Of a stretch of DNA of 64,000 bases, positions 45,166 to 56,056 are shown piece by piece. The DNA comes from Kitagawia praeruptora (Eukaryota > Streptophyta > Magnoliopsida > Apiales > Apiaceae). Below the pieces are notes generated by a model, which had not been told where the DNA came from, did not search any database, and worked only from the letters and a program-made list of their open reading frames with translations. The first letter of the stretch is position 1; every line of letters starts with the position of its first letter. The stretch is taken from NCBI GenBank assembly GCA_037693485.1, contig CM075353.1:109698501-109762500 (forward strand), in the 5' to 3' direction. A program made the translations under genes and the position numbers.

Positions 45166-47005
45166 AACATCCCCACACTTAGCATTTGCACGTCCTCGGG
45201 CAAATAAGTGAAATAAAAACTAAGTCCTAACAAACATCACTTTCGTAGATGACACGATTGCATTGAGCATATGCAACAAGCCGTTAAACCCCTAGGCAGC
45301 CCTAGTAGGACGAGTGTTGTCTCGTGAGGGTTTATAGTGAATGTACCCACAAAATTCATCCAACCATGCAAAAGATCAATGCTAACACAACACCACACAC
45401 ACAAGTCCTCTCATGCCACATCAACTTAAGAATCAAAGTAAACATACGATGTCTTGGTGTCGAAAGTGCAAGTATTCACGTAGTCTACTCAACCAACATG
45501 CAGAAGGTCATAAAAATTCATGTCAAGTGTAAAAATCGTTGGTAATCATGCTAAGCCCACAAGAAATACATCTTTAAGTCTAAACCCGGGATCTCCTATG
45601 CCAAAACAAGTAATAACTCACCTTTCACTCAAAAACGAATATTCACTCAAGAACAAGGTTAAGTGTATCACTCAATTCCAACAAAATCATAAACACAACT
45701 TGACACTCGCAATCAATCTCACTCTCAAAACAACATACATCACTGATGACAATCAAAAGGTCTTTATTCGGGTTGTAGCGTGGGCTAGGGACAGGGTATG
45801 TCAAGAAAAGCTAAAACAGGTTAAATGTCAAAAGCTAGTACCCAACAATAATCATTATTCAATTCCCTTTCTATTAAAACAAATACTTCCCCACACTTGG
45901 ATTTTTCAATAACCCTTACATAATAACTTGACTAGTCGAATGAAGAAGGATCATACAAACATAAAAATGCTCTCAAATTTATTCATTTTTTTTTCTTTTT
46001 TTTTTCTTTTTTTTTCTTTTTTTTTCTTTTTTTTTCTTTTTCTTTTTTTTTTCTTGAGAGCTAAAGAATAAACACAACGATCCATAGATATTTTTATGAA
46101 TTTCGACTAGCAAGCATCAACCCAAAATTAATATTCCCCGAAAATATGATCATCAATAACCCCCCTTTTATGAACACCTTATTACTCCCTTAAGCACGAT
46201 ACTAGCCTTTGACAATTTAGGTTCAAATTTAATGTAAGGCCAATAGAATAAAAACGATAATGGCAAGTAATGTAGTGTGTCACCGAAAGAATAGGATTAA
46301 GCTCAACGGGTTAACTAATTGATCATGTATAAATGGTGTGGAAATATGGGAAATACGAGGTTAAAAACCTAAGTGCCTTTATCATCTCATCATCAAGTAA
46401 TGTCATGCATTTCAAGAAAGATCTCAAGTAAGTGCTAGCAATGTAAACAACATGTGGACACTCAAGCAAACGAAAAATCATGCAAAAGATATGCATATAG
46501 GCTCAAAACTCACTTGGTGTGACAAAACATAATCAATCCCAGGTAACAAGACTCTCTAACGCACCTACTTGTACTCAAAGCATGAAAACCAAGTCATCTT
46601 GTACATATTCATGTCATTCTAATCACTTACAACATCCAATTAAGTCTACCAGCTTCAACTTGCTAGTGAAAGTGTGTGCACAAGAACAAAGCACGTCACT
46701 TCTCATACAAAAGCATCCATAAACACAAAAATTCTACGCATGCATGGGTGTATCAAGCAAAATACAACAACTAATCAAATTGCATGACTAGAATTATTTT
46801 TGGTATTTTTAATTTTTTTAATTTTTTTTGGATTTTTTTTTTTTAAACAAGTAATATACTACGTTGAGAACACCTCCCCACACTTAAGCGGTTCATTGTC
46901 CTCAATGAACAAATATATAAAAGAAAAGAAAAAAAAATTATACTAAAAAGATCCCTAAAAAAATACAAAAATAAAGAAGGAAAGAAAAAAAAAATAACTA
47001 TACAC

Positions 47006-47006
<1 letters not shown>

Positions 47007-47084
<78 letters not shown>
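47007..47084. repeat. AAT/ATT microsatellite
   Basis: About 25 trinucleotide units with a short interruption around 47030-47042. Confidence 0.9.
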
Positions 47085-47086
<2 letters not shown>

Positions 47087-47230
47087 TACAAAGAAAGTTA
47101 GAAATACTCCCCTAATACAAGCTTGAAGTGGCCCTTGAAAAACATGTAGAAGTGTAGTTCCCATTTAATTAGAATTCATGTTATCATGGGCTTATGTAAA
47201 AGAAGCTCCAAAATAAACACAACAGTTGAA

Positions 47231-47310
47231 GCAGCCCAAGTGGTTGGATGTGGGAAATAGAATCAGTGTGTTGCTCTCCCCCAATGGTCAGGGGTTCAAA
47301 TCTTATGTTG
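47231..47310 (+). repeat. tRNA-derived SINE-like segment inside the youngest Gypsy element
   Basis: Box-A-like AGCCCAAGTGGTTGGA (47233-47248) and box-B-like GGGGTTCAAATCTTA (47291-47305) are spaced as in tRNA-derived SINEs, with CAGTGTGTTGCTCTCCCCC between. No clear tail or target duplication was found, so it may be an old SINE or a captured tRNA-like part. Confidence 0.4.
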
Positions 47311-47974
47311 TAACAAGTAAAACACACAGGCCACGGCACATGCAGGTTCGGAACACAGCTGGAAGGTGTGGAACCAGATTTGGTTGCAGGTCTGGACACA
47401 AGCTTAGGTTCGGACCAGGTCTGATTCGAGGCTCGGAAACAGCAGCTTCGGATGGAGGCTTGGAAGGAGGCTCGGGCGCACATGCAGCAACAAACAAGTC
47501 AGCGCGCGTGAATGAGAGATATACTCTTGTGTTACACAGGAGCTCATGCACCATGGGTTGAAAAATACTCCCCGCGGTACCGCTGGGGCCTGTTATAAAC
47601 ATTTTTTTTTCCAGAAACTGTCTACACCGCAGAGAGAAATAAAGCACCGCAGGTATCTTTTTTTTTTCCTTTTTCTTCCGCTCTTCACAATAGGAGGAAT
47701 GCACATCGTGGGCAGAAGCATAGAATCCCTGGGTAGCTCATTGACATAACCCTTTTTTTTTTTTACAACTCAATTTCCTCTTTTTTTTTTCAAAATGATT
47801 TCCTCCAAAATTTAAATAGAACACCTGAAACACTTCACACAAAAATCATCAAGGCACCTTAAGGGAGGAAAAAAAAATATACAAAAATTCTACCTAAAAA
47901 TTTTAAACTTTAACAACAAGCACGGGTTGCCTCCCGAGAAGCACTCTTTTTTAAAGGTCATTAGCTCGAGCTCC

Positions 47975-49372
47975 TCAAAAACACTCCGATAACGGCGGAG
48001 CATCCACTTTCTTGATTAAAAACTTGCCGTCACAAAAAGTATTAAGAGTATTAGTGGTTGTCTTTATCCTGCAGAAAGTCTCCAAACAAGCATCAGTAAA
48101 ATAAAATATGTCATTAATAAGAAATAGAGAGAGTGCTTGTGCAGTTTTGGAAAACTTTGTGATAAAACAGCGATAAAATTCAACACCACGAAAATATTGA
48201 ACTCCCTTGACATAAGGTGGAGGTTCTGGTGGTGGCTTTTCTTCACTCCTCACTTTCACTGGAGTCATTCGGACATCTTGGCTTATCACATCATTGATTA
48301 AGCCGACACTTCCATCTTCTCCCTCTTCTCGAGCTTGAAACGTATGAGCCACTTTGTATGGATCCTCAACCAGAATTTGAGAAATATCATCTTGGACAAT
48401 ATTTGTTATCACATCAACCTTGAAATAAATGTTCTTGAGCAAAGAAGCCTTGTAAGTAGAGGCTAGATCGAGAGCAAATTTATCAATACATGGTAGCTTA
48501 GGCACAGGTTGTGGAAGAGAAACAACAACCATCTCTGTATTGCTTTCCTTTGTAGCCTCATCATCAGTCACATTGTCCTTGGTAGCAGCAACATCATTGA
48601 TCTCGTCATCGGTGGCATACTCCTTCTCTTTATCAATGGCCTCATCATCAACATACATGGAGAAACTATCATATTCCTGATCGCTTGTGAGATTGATAGC
48701 AATCAGGTCCTCTTCGGATCGGATAGATGATGATGGTAAATAGTCGAGATGTCCTTTAGTAGAAGAGTTAGCCAACTTTGCAATTTGAGATTTAATCGCC
48801 AAACTTTGAGTTTCTAATCCTTTGATCTTCTCAGCTTGTTCTTCAGAACTCTTTAGCAGTTTATTCAAGATATCCCACATCTCATTTGTCTGATCAGCTT
48901 GTAGATCTTCTTGTAGAGGAGGATATTGATATTCTTGCTGTGGCGGCTGCTCATATGACTGATAATATTGTTGCTCAAACTGTTGCTGATTATGATATGA
49001 AAAATTTTGAGCACCATTGTCCTGGTAGTAGAAATCTGGTTGATTCACACATTCTTGATCAAAAGTGTTTGAATACTGATTGTACCCATATCCTTCTTCA
49101 AAAGAATTCATTTGTCCCAACTGAGCACTCTGAGAATTATAGACATTGTAAGAGCATTCCAAACCATAATGACCCTGGACACCACAAATTGGACAGAAGT
49201 TGTAAGTTTTAGGGGCCACTTGTGACATCTCATTAATACTCATTGGACGCATAGTGGGCTCTGTAGGGTTGAATGAGGCAATTTCTTGAGTGCGTGCCTC
49301 CAACATGGAAGAGAGTAGTGCAAAAGTATCAACTTCACCCATTGCAAACCTGTAGACACTCAACAAAGCCAA
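47975..49372 (-). CDS. gag-like ORF with zinc knuckle, no pol
   Basis: The frame of 465 codons starts MALLSVYRFAMGEVDTFALL; an internal Met at residue 11 is an alternative start. A CCHC knuckle CPICGVQGHYGLEC lies at about residues 59-72. A Gln/Tyr/Asn-rich linker follows (QQFEQQYYQSYEQPPQQEYQ), then a Leu/Lys/Glu coiled coil (residues about 165-200) and an acidic region with repeats TDDE. The C-terminal 130 residues are mixed. There is no protease or other enzyme motif. It corresponds to the rear part of an Athila Gag fused to unique sequence. The frame is intact, in line with identical LTRs. It could help packaging or be a by-product; inferred. Confidence 0.75.
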   Translation of the reverse strand: MALLSVYRFAMGEVDTFALLSSMLEARTQEIASFNPTEPTMRPMSINEMSQVAPKTYNFCPICGVQGHYGLECSYNVYNSQSAQLGQMNSFEEGYGYNQYSNTFDQECVNQPDFYYQDNGAQNFSYHNQQQFEQQYYQSYEQPPQQEYQYPPLQEDLQADQTNEMWDILNKLLKSSEEQAEKIKGLETQSLAIKSQIAKLANSSTKGHLDYLPSSSIRSEEDLIAINLTSDQEYDSFSMYVDDEAIDKEKEYATDDEINDVAATKDNVTDDEATKESNTEMVVVSLPQPVPKLPCIDKFALDLASTYKASLLKNIYFKVDVITNIVQDDISQILVEDPYKVAHTFQAREEGEDGSVGLINDVISQDVRMTPVKVRSEEKPPPEPPPYVKGVQYFRGVEFYRCFITKFSKTAQALSLFLINDIFYFTDACLETFCRIKTTTNTLNTFCDGKFLIKKVDAPPLSECF

Positions 49373-49471
49373 GAAAACGCAGTAAAATCTGCCTCAATTG
49401 GAACAAAGGTTCCAACGAGACAATGGAAACAATCTAAACAACTAAATTAAAATCAATAGAAACTCGCTGTC

Positions 49472-49489
49472 TCCCCGGCAGCGGCGCCA
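49472..49489 (-). other. primer-binding site of the youngest Gypsy element
   Basis: The minus strand reads TGGCGCCGCTGCCGGGGA, seven bases after the 5' LTR; tRNA-Asp type, identical to 24740-24757. Confidence 0.85.
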
Positions 49490-49496
49490 AAAAACT

Positions 49497-50821
49497 TGAT
49501 ATGTCAAATTATACCTAACCGCAAGCGCACGGTGTCTATTGCTAGTACAGATGGCAAGCGGGTCGAATCCACAAGGAGACAGGTTCTACTAATTCCTTTT
49601 CAGTTATCGCTAATTGTTTCAAGGACAAACGATTATTGGAGAATATTAACTAACTAGCAAATTAAACTAAATTAACACTAAGTAAATAGATGATTAACAA
49701 ATTATTTAAAACCTAGGGCAATCAGGTCCACCATGCTTACACAATTGGCTCTTAAGCTAAAGCAATCAATGTGATCCTATAACTAGAGTATGTTAATCTC
49801 TCTCAAGCATTAACACTCTCGAAACATTCAACACAATTAACCACTTTTAGTAATTCAATCAATCAGGTAATTAGAGTCAAGTTAATCTTTTCCAAGCATT
49901 AACGCTCTCAGAAATCCAATGATGCTCTCGCACTCAAATTCAATTCTGCTAATCGTATGTGTGCCTCTAGTAAGTAAATCTCTCGATCCATACCCCTATT
50001 TGCATATAATTAATCCATGATATCGGCCGATTACACAAATTAATGATTAAAACATATCAATCAGAATTAACCATAACCAATCAAACCACTATGAAAATCA
50101 TGCCAATATTAGTGCAAACATGGCTTCCCTTTAAGCCCTAGAAATAACTACTCGCTAATAATTAAACAAGTAAAACAACTAGTAAAACAAGAAAACATAA
50201 TTAAACTAATAAGAATTGAGAAGAAATTCAGATAAGAAAACCTGCAATCATCAATCCTGTCACAAGAATGAAATTCATGGTCTCCTCTCCAAAACCCTAG
50301 CTCCTAAGAGTAGGAGCACGTATGTATCTCCTCTCATAAAATAATACCCTAGATGTGTTTATATAGGCTCTAAAAGTCTTGCCCAATAAAAGTATTTTAA
50401 TACTCTAAATCAATTACAAGTAGGATTCCATAACTGAATAGGATTCCTTAATTAAAATTCGTCACTTTATTTACTCCTCTGTTTCTGGGCTCTTCCAGTT
50501 GGATTTTGCTTATTGGACCACCTCTGAATTAAAGATAATTCCACAAGCTTCGCGTGGACAGTAAGATCGTCAAAATCTGACTTCTGGAACTCAAGATATG
50601 GCCAAAACAGTGTAGAACAGCCCGTGTAGCCCAATAATACGAATTTTCTCCTATTTTATCTCCAAAATAGCTCTTTTTGCTCCAAATCCTTCCAAGTCAT
50701 GGATTCTTTATTTCCTACAATAAAACAATAAAATCTATTAAATAAAAATCCAAATCAATGCAAAACACAATAAATATGAGAATAAAATCATCTAAAATAT
50801 ATATAAAAATATACTCTATCA
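49497..50821 (-). repeat. 5' LTR of the youngest Gypsy element
   Basis: Partner of 43841-45165; no difference seen over 1325 bp. It joins the Athila-related element at the target copy GTCAT. Confidence 0.95.
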
Positions 50822-50850
50822 GTCATTTAGCCGGACAAATATGATTCAAA

Positions 50851-53567
50851 TCATTGTGGCTCAAAGATCGCCTTCGACTTGTCCTTAGCAGAAGAACCAT
50901 TCACCCAACCATTCACCCATTGTCTGACAACCTTCTTGCTATCTTCCCACATCTTTTCTAAACCAAAATTTTCTTTGACTCTTCCTCCAATCGATTTTTT
51001 ATGTTTCTTCTTCTTTCTCACACCTCTAAGGTGTTTATCCCTCTCAGTTGATTGAACCACACACTCTTCTACCGCATCATCAACTATCCACCTTCTTAAC
51101 ACATTATCGTGACCCTCTTCAAAAATCACTAACTCATCATTCAGAAGGACATACTTCAAATGAGATGGAAGTTTTCCAAGCTTGACATTCGAGAGATCTC
51201 GAATTGAAGAACTGTCAATGGACTCATTGAAGTGCTGCTTTAGCATGTGTGTGTCCGACTTTTCGCTCAATAACTTATCAGACTTCTTTACCTGACCCGT
51301 ATCAACCATTTCCACACTGCAACACTCTTCATCCTCTGTCGGAAATTTCATGGCCTTGAACACATTAAAGGTGACATTCTGATCTTGCACCTCATTGTAA
51401 GCTCTCCTTTTTGCACATCGATCAAAGTACGACCCGTAGCTAGAAAAGGCCTTCCCAAGATTATGGGAATCTTCTTGTCTTCTTCAAAATCTAGAATCAC
51501 AAAATCGGCAGGAAATATGAGCTTATCAACCTTCACCAAGACATCCTCTACTATACCCCTTGGATACGTGATAGATCGATCAGCCAACTGCAAGGAGATA
51601 TTGGTTGGTTTCGGCTCCGGTAGACCAAGTTGCTTGAAAACAGACAAGGGCATGAGATTAATACTAGCTCCCAAATCACATAAGCACTTGCCGAATGAAA
51701 GGTTGCCAATAGTGCATGGAATAGTGAAACTTCTCGGATCTTTCAGTTTAGGTGGTAACTTCTGCTGCAGAACGGCACTACACTCCTCCGTCAATGCCAC
51801 TGTTTCGAATTCTTCCAACCTTCTCTTCCGTGACAAAATATCTTTCATGAACTTTGCATATCTCGGCATCTGCTCCAATGCTTCAACAAAAGGAATGTTA
51901 ATGGATAGTTTCTTGAAAACATCCATAAATTTCTGAAACTGTTTCTTTTGACTTTTCTGCAAACGTCCAGGATATGGCGGAGGCGGATAGATCTGATTAT
52001 TCTTTAAAGATTGCTCCGGAGTAGACTTTTCAACAGGTTTCTTGCTCTTCTCACCATCAAGCTGATCAGCCACTAAATCAGATTTCTCAATTTCTGGCAC
52101 TGTAGACTTTTCAACCTGTTGATTCTGAACATCTTCATCTTCCTTAGTTACTGATTTTGGATCTATTATAACCCTTCCTGATCTCAAAGTAACTGTTTTC
52201 ACCTGCTCATAGACCTCCCTCTTGCCTGGATTAATCTCTGTATTACTTGGAAGAGTTCCTTGTTGCATATTTAGTAAGGCACTTGTAATCTGTCCCATCT
52301 GGTTTTCCAAGATCTTTTGAGAAGCTGTCAGGTTCTTCATCATCATCCTCATCTCATCCATCTCTGATTTTTCATTAGAAGATTGCCCCGCATGAGCCTG
52401 GGGCTGTTGCTGCTGAAATCCAGGAGGTTGATATGGTGCCCTCGGAGCATAGCCTTGATTGAATAGCTTTGCTTGCTGACCCTGAAACTGCTGATAGGGC
52501 TGTTGAGGTTGTTGAGCACCTTGGTTGTTGTTCCAGCTGAAGTTAGGATGATTCCTGTTGTTCGGGTGATAGGTAGCTGGAACTGGTGCAGTAGGTCTCT
52601 GGAAATTACTCACGAACTGTGCTGATTCAGAAGAGATAGCACACTGATTCGTCTTATGTGTGCCCGCACATAGCTCACAAACGCTAGCAACCTGCTGGAC
52701 TCCATAATTTGCAAGAGAATCCACCTTCATAGTTAACGCCTTCAACTGAGCTGCAATAGCTAAAGCTGTATCCACCTCAAACAAACCTGCTACCTTGCCT
52801 TGAGAAAGCCTCTGGGTTGGATTCTGATATTCATTGGCAGCCATAATCTCAATAAGATCATAAGCTTCATCGTAACTCTTAGCCCATAGAGCTCCACCGG
52901 ATGCTGCATCTAGCATAGGTCTAGATTGTGCTCCCAACCCATTGTAGAAACTATTGATAACCATCCAGTCAGGCATACCATGATGTGGACACCTATGAAG
53001 CATCTCCTTGTATCGTTCCCAAGCATCACACAAAGATTCTCCAGATTGCTGTTGAAATTGAGTTAGCTGGTTCCTCATTGCTGCAGTTTTCGCCATAGGG
53101 AAGAATTTAGTAAGAAACTTCTGAGCAAGATCCTCCCATGTAGTAATGGAACCAGGTGGTAGAGAGTGTAACCAGCTCTTGGCCTTATCCTTCAAAGAGA
53201 ATGGGAAAAACCTCAACTTGATAGCATCATCCGACACACCATTGAACTTAAAAGTATCACAGATCTCGATAAAGTCCCGAATATGCATGTTAGGATCCTC
53301 CGTAGGAGCACCCCCAAACTAAACCGAATTCTCTAGCATCTGAATAGTGCCCGACTTGATCTCGAAGTTATTAGCCATGATGGCCGGCCTGATAATACTC
53401 GACTGGATATCATTGATTTTCGGCTGAAAATATTCCTTCAAAGCCTTAGCTGCTGCTGCATCTGCCATCTCTACTGTAGCTTCAGATTCCTCTTTCTTAT
53501 CCTCTTTATTCTCTACAAGATCGTCTTCCGCCAGTTCTTCCAAACGAGCTTGTAAGCGTGTTCGCAT
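50851..53567 (-). pseudogene. Athila-type gag-protease with truncated pol
   Basis: The start MRTRLQARLEELAEDD at 53567 opens 82 codons to a TAG at 53319-53321 (a former Gln codon by its context), after which the same frame continues for 646 codons or more. The retrotransposon gag domain is clear (LRFFPFSLKDKAKSWLHSLP, FLTKFFPMAKT), followed by a small knuckle CELCAGTHKTNQC, a Gln/Pro-rich linker, and a retropepsin domain with CDLGASINLMP and PIILGRPFLATG. Loss of one G in a short run near 51390 shifts the frame; the rest (51390-50851) begins QDQNVTFNVFKAMKFP. Soon after LPSHLKYVLL the typical reverse transcriptase is missing and a Lys-rich tail follows (RKKKKHKKSIGGRVKENFG). So pol was lost by deletion and the remainder carries two lesions. 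Confidence 0.9.
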
Positions 53568-53683
53568 ACAAACCTAAGTACCTAAAACACCACGAAACAA
53601 ACAAAACAAGTAAGAAATCCGAGTCAGTGAACGCTAACGACCACTATTGACAAGCACATAAACTAAAAATAAAACATCGATGA

Positions 53684-53701
53684 TCCCCGACAGCAGCGCC
53701 A
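53684..53701 (-). other. primer-binding site of the Athila-related element
   Basis: The minus strand reads TGGCGCTGCTGTCGGGGA, six bases after the 5' LTR; tRNA-Asp type with small differences from the sites of the two related elements. Confidence 0.85.
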
Positions 53702-53707
53702 AAAACT

Positions 53708-55249
53708 TGTTAACACAAAATCACGCAGGTGCACGTGGTCACAAGTAATACAGATATAAGTCAAGTTCGTTCCCACAGAGATCTTGGTTTCTAATTCAGT
53801 TTAGTACCTATGCAACAATGTATGGTTTTAATTCACTGCTAAGACAAATAACAAGATTGGGTTTTGATTAACTAAAATTAACTAAGGAAGTAAATTACAA
53901 ACTAAGAATTAATTAACTAATGAGAATTTAAACTGATTACTTATATGAGAATAAACATGGGACTCTAACTTCATTATCTACTTCACTTAGAGTCGATGCC
54001 TTTAATCAATACACATGTGGGATTTGATATCTGATCGGACAACACGAAACAAGTAAAAGTTACCTCTCGGTATACTAGTACCAAACTACGCATGCATCCA
54101 CAAAAGAGATAGAAGATGGGCAGACACCAATTATGTTTAGACCCTATATCTCTATAGAATTTGAAAACATAAAGGTTTAAGCACAAGTTATCCACATAGA
54201 TCACATAGGGCAGCATAATATCTCTATTTACGCCACAAATCATGATGTTAAAACATCAACCTATCCTATGCTAGCATGGCAAGTTTTAAATCTCAAGATC
54301 CACTCTCGTTTCGCAAGAGATTAACAAATTAGATGTTCGCGACGCATCTAAATACATGAAACACAACCATACAAGGATATCAAGAATTCACCACACATAA
54401 TCTTTAAAGCATCAAACAACTAAGCTACATAGATAACTCCGTTAGAATCCCATGACAATGATTAGCCCATAATTGAACCGTTCATCGTCATGGGATTTGA
54501 TGAAAACATGATAAATAACAAGATATGGAAGAAAGAAGCAATAATATTAATAAAATAAGAGTTGAGAAAACAAATCTATAATCCAAGGTAACACAAAAGA
54601 TGAAGTAGATCTAGATCCGTTGCTTGTCACGAGCGTTGAATCATTCTCTCCTTTTTTCTCTTGCAAAACTAAGCTATGATATGTAATTGTCTGTAATGTT
54701 ATGTTTACAAGGGTTGGATGTGTTTATATAGGCTCTAGACATCTTGCCCAGCAAGAAAATACCTTAAAATACAACTAGAATTCGATTTAGGAGTCAAAAA
54801 CTACGCAGAATACAATTTCAGATCGAAAAAGGGCAAAACTGGAATTTTCCCAACGCACCACGATGCTGAGAGCGCCAATGGGGCTGAGAGCGCCGCTCCA
54901 ATCTGCTATAAATGGCGCTGAGTGCGCCAGTTGAGCTCTCAGCTCGGCCTCAATCTGCGGGAATTAATTTTTCTTCATTTTTCAGTTTTTTCTTCCCGTT
55001 CCTTTTGCATGAGCTTCCGTCTTTAATCCCTAATGACTTGTATACTTCTTGATAGTTGACATTAGTCTCCATTCTTCATTCCATATCATAAATCAACTCC
55101 AACAACGACGAAAACTACACCTTTAATCGACATTTCTTCAACCCTGCACAATTAAACAAAACACATCAAAACTACCACAAACTTAAGGCCAAAGCAATAA
55201 ATTTAAGCCGATTTGGAATGTTTCAAGTAGATATAAAATCCACTTATCA
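53708..55249 (-). repeat. 5' LTR of the Athila-related element
   Basis: Partner of 40803-42343 with scattered substitutions and single-base indels. The promoter block lies at 54752-54716. Confidence 0.93.
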
Positions 55250-55254
55250 GCTGG

Positions 55255-55595
55255 CGTCCCCGGGGCATGGTGGTCGGCCATCTCGTGGTCGGTTGCTGCT
55301 CCTTCGAGCACGGTGGTCGGCTGCTTCGTGGTCAGCCACTCCGTGGTCGGTTGTGGCCCTCCGGGTGTCGTGGTCGGCCACTTCGTGGTTGGCTAAAATG
55401 CCCGGACCTAAACCCCTCCGTGGTTTTAAAAGAGATCTAGGATCTAGAATCACCCGTGGTCTTGAGGATCAAGAATCTTGATCTTGATCTCAAGTCATCC
55501 GTCATTTTAAGGATCAAGAATCTTGATCTTGATCTCAAGTCATCCGTCATCTTAAGGATCAAGAATCTTGATCTTAATCTCAAGTCATCATTTTG
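55255..55595. repeat. repeat-rich 3' region of the Tat element, continued
   Basis: Up to about 55395 the motif TGGTCGGC recurs (also at 40690-40800 on the other side of the insertion). From 55465 to about 55595 a 45-bp unit is present three times (starts 55465, 55510 and 55555); each holds the near-palindrome GATCAAGA-A-TCTTGATC. Confidence 0.85.
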
Positions 55596-55890
55596 GTCAT
55601 TCATGACTTCTAACGATATTACTCCTTAACTTACAATTAGCATTGCTAATCCTGTGCTTAAGGCTAAACTCGTTACTTAACTTCTTAAGCACAATCATCA
55701 TTTCGAAAGTCGTCCATTTCGTGATTTCAGCAAATATATCAGCTATTTCTTTTCTAACTTGTATGAATTATAACGATTCTTTATGTAGAACGCGGATAAC
55801 TTCTATCCTTTTTTCATCTATAAACGATAGGTGACCTGTAAACGCGAACCAGGCTGAGATTCAACCTGATGCAGCAGGTTATGCCTTTTA

Positions 55891-55899
55891 CTATAAAAG
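55891..55899 (+). promoter_or_regulatory. TATA box of the antisense gene in the Tat element
   Basis: CTATAAAAG lies 158 bases upstream of the ATG at 56057, on the strand opposite to pol. The leader between is made of repeats of TTTCAAGATCAAGT. Confidence 0.55.
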
Positions 55900-56056
55900 A
55901 AGGGTGGTAGCCTTCATTTCATTCACTTCTTCATTTCAAAGTTTTCAAGTTTTTAAGCTCTGTAGATTTCTAGTCCCAATCGGGGATCAAGTTTCAAGTT
56001 CAAGTTTCAAGATCAAGTTTCCAGTTTCAAGATCAAGTTCAAATTTCAAGATCAAG

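Larger units (their letters stand above)
45166..47974 (-). other. noncoding 3' region of the youngest Gypsy element
   Basis: This 2.8-kb region holds the purine tract, a block near 45225-45365 shared with the two other Athila-related elements (hairpin arms 45258-45263 and 45271-45276), a repeated T9-10/C tract (about 45988-46053), an ATT microsatellite (47007-47084), a tRNA-like segment (47231-47310), a GC-richer stretch (47330-47580), and the conserved stem-loop CGGG-AGGCAA-CCCG at 47923-47936. Open frames within it are low-complexity and not believable as genes. Confidence 0.7.
43841..50821 (-). mobile_element. Athila-related Gypsy element with a gag-like ORF only, youngest insertion
   Basis: LTRs of 1325 bp each (43841-45165 and 49497-50821) show no difference by eye. 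They start TGATAGAGTA on the minus strand and end GACATATCA. The duplication GTCAT is at 43836-43840 and 50822-50826. The primer site TGGCGCCGCTGCCGGGGA lies at 49489-49472, and the purine tract AAGTGTGGGGATGTT at 45180-45166. One 465-codon ORF with a zinc knuckle is the only gene. It must rely on pol from another element. Confidence 0.95.
40803..55249 (-). mobile_element. Athila-related Gypsy element with gag and protease only, nested in the Tat element
   Basis: LTRs of 1541 and 1542 bp (40803-42343 and 53708-55249) start TGATAAGTGG on the minus strand and end TTAACA. The duplication GCTGG is at 40798-40802 and 55250-55254. The primer site TGGCGCTGCTGTCGGGGA (53701-53684) is the tRNA-Asp type. 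The polypurine tract GTTTAAGTTTGGGGGTG ends at 42344. It encodes gag and protease, then jumps to a charged tail without reverse transcriptase, RNase H or integrase. The third element is inserted at 43841-50821. LTR differences are more numerous than in the nested element, which agrees with the nesting order. Confidence 0.93.

Noticed and set aside
46843..47164. ORFs encoding poly-Ile or poly-Tyr
   Set aside because: They are products of the ATT microsatellite read in different frames.
47226..47704. GC-richer ORFs of 99-133 codons in both directions in the youngest Gypsy element
   Set aside because: They overlap each other and the tRNA-like segment, with no start context or recognisable domain.
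55218..55481. Arg/Ser/Trp-rich ORF across the LTR-Tat junction
   Set aside because: It spans an insertion boundary and is built from TGGTCGGC repeats.
55904..56056. Earlier in-frame ATG for the antisense Tat gene
   Set aside because: The extra 51 codons translate the CAAGTTTCAAG repeat leader, and the conserved part starts after 56057; kept as an alternative only.
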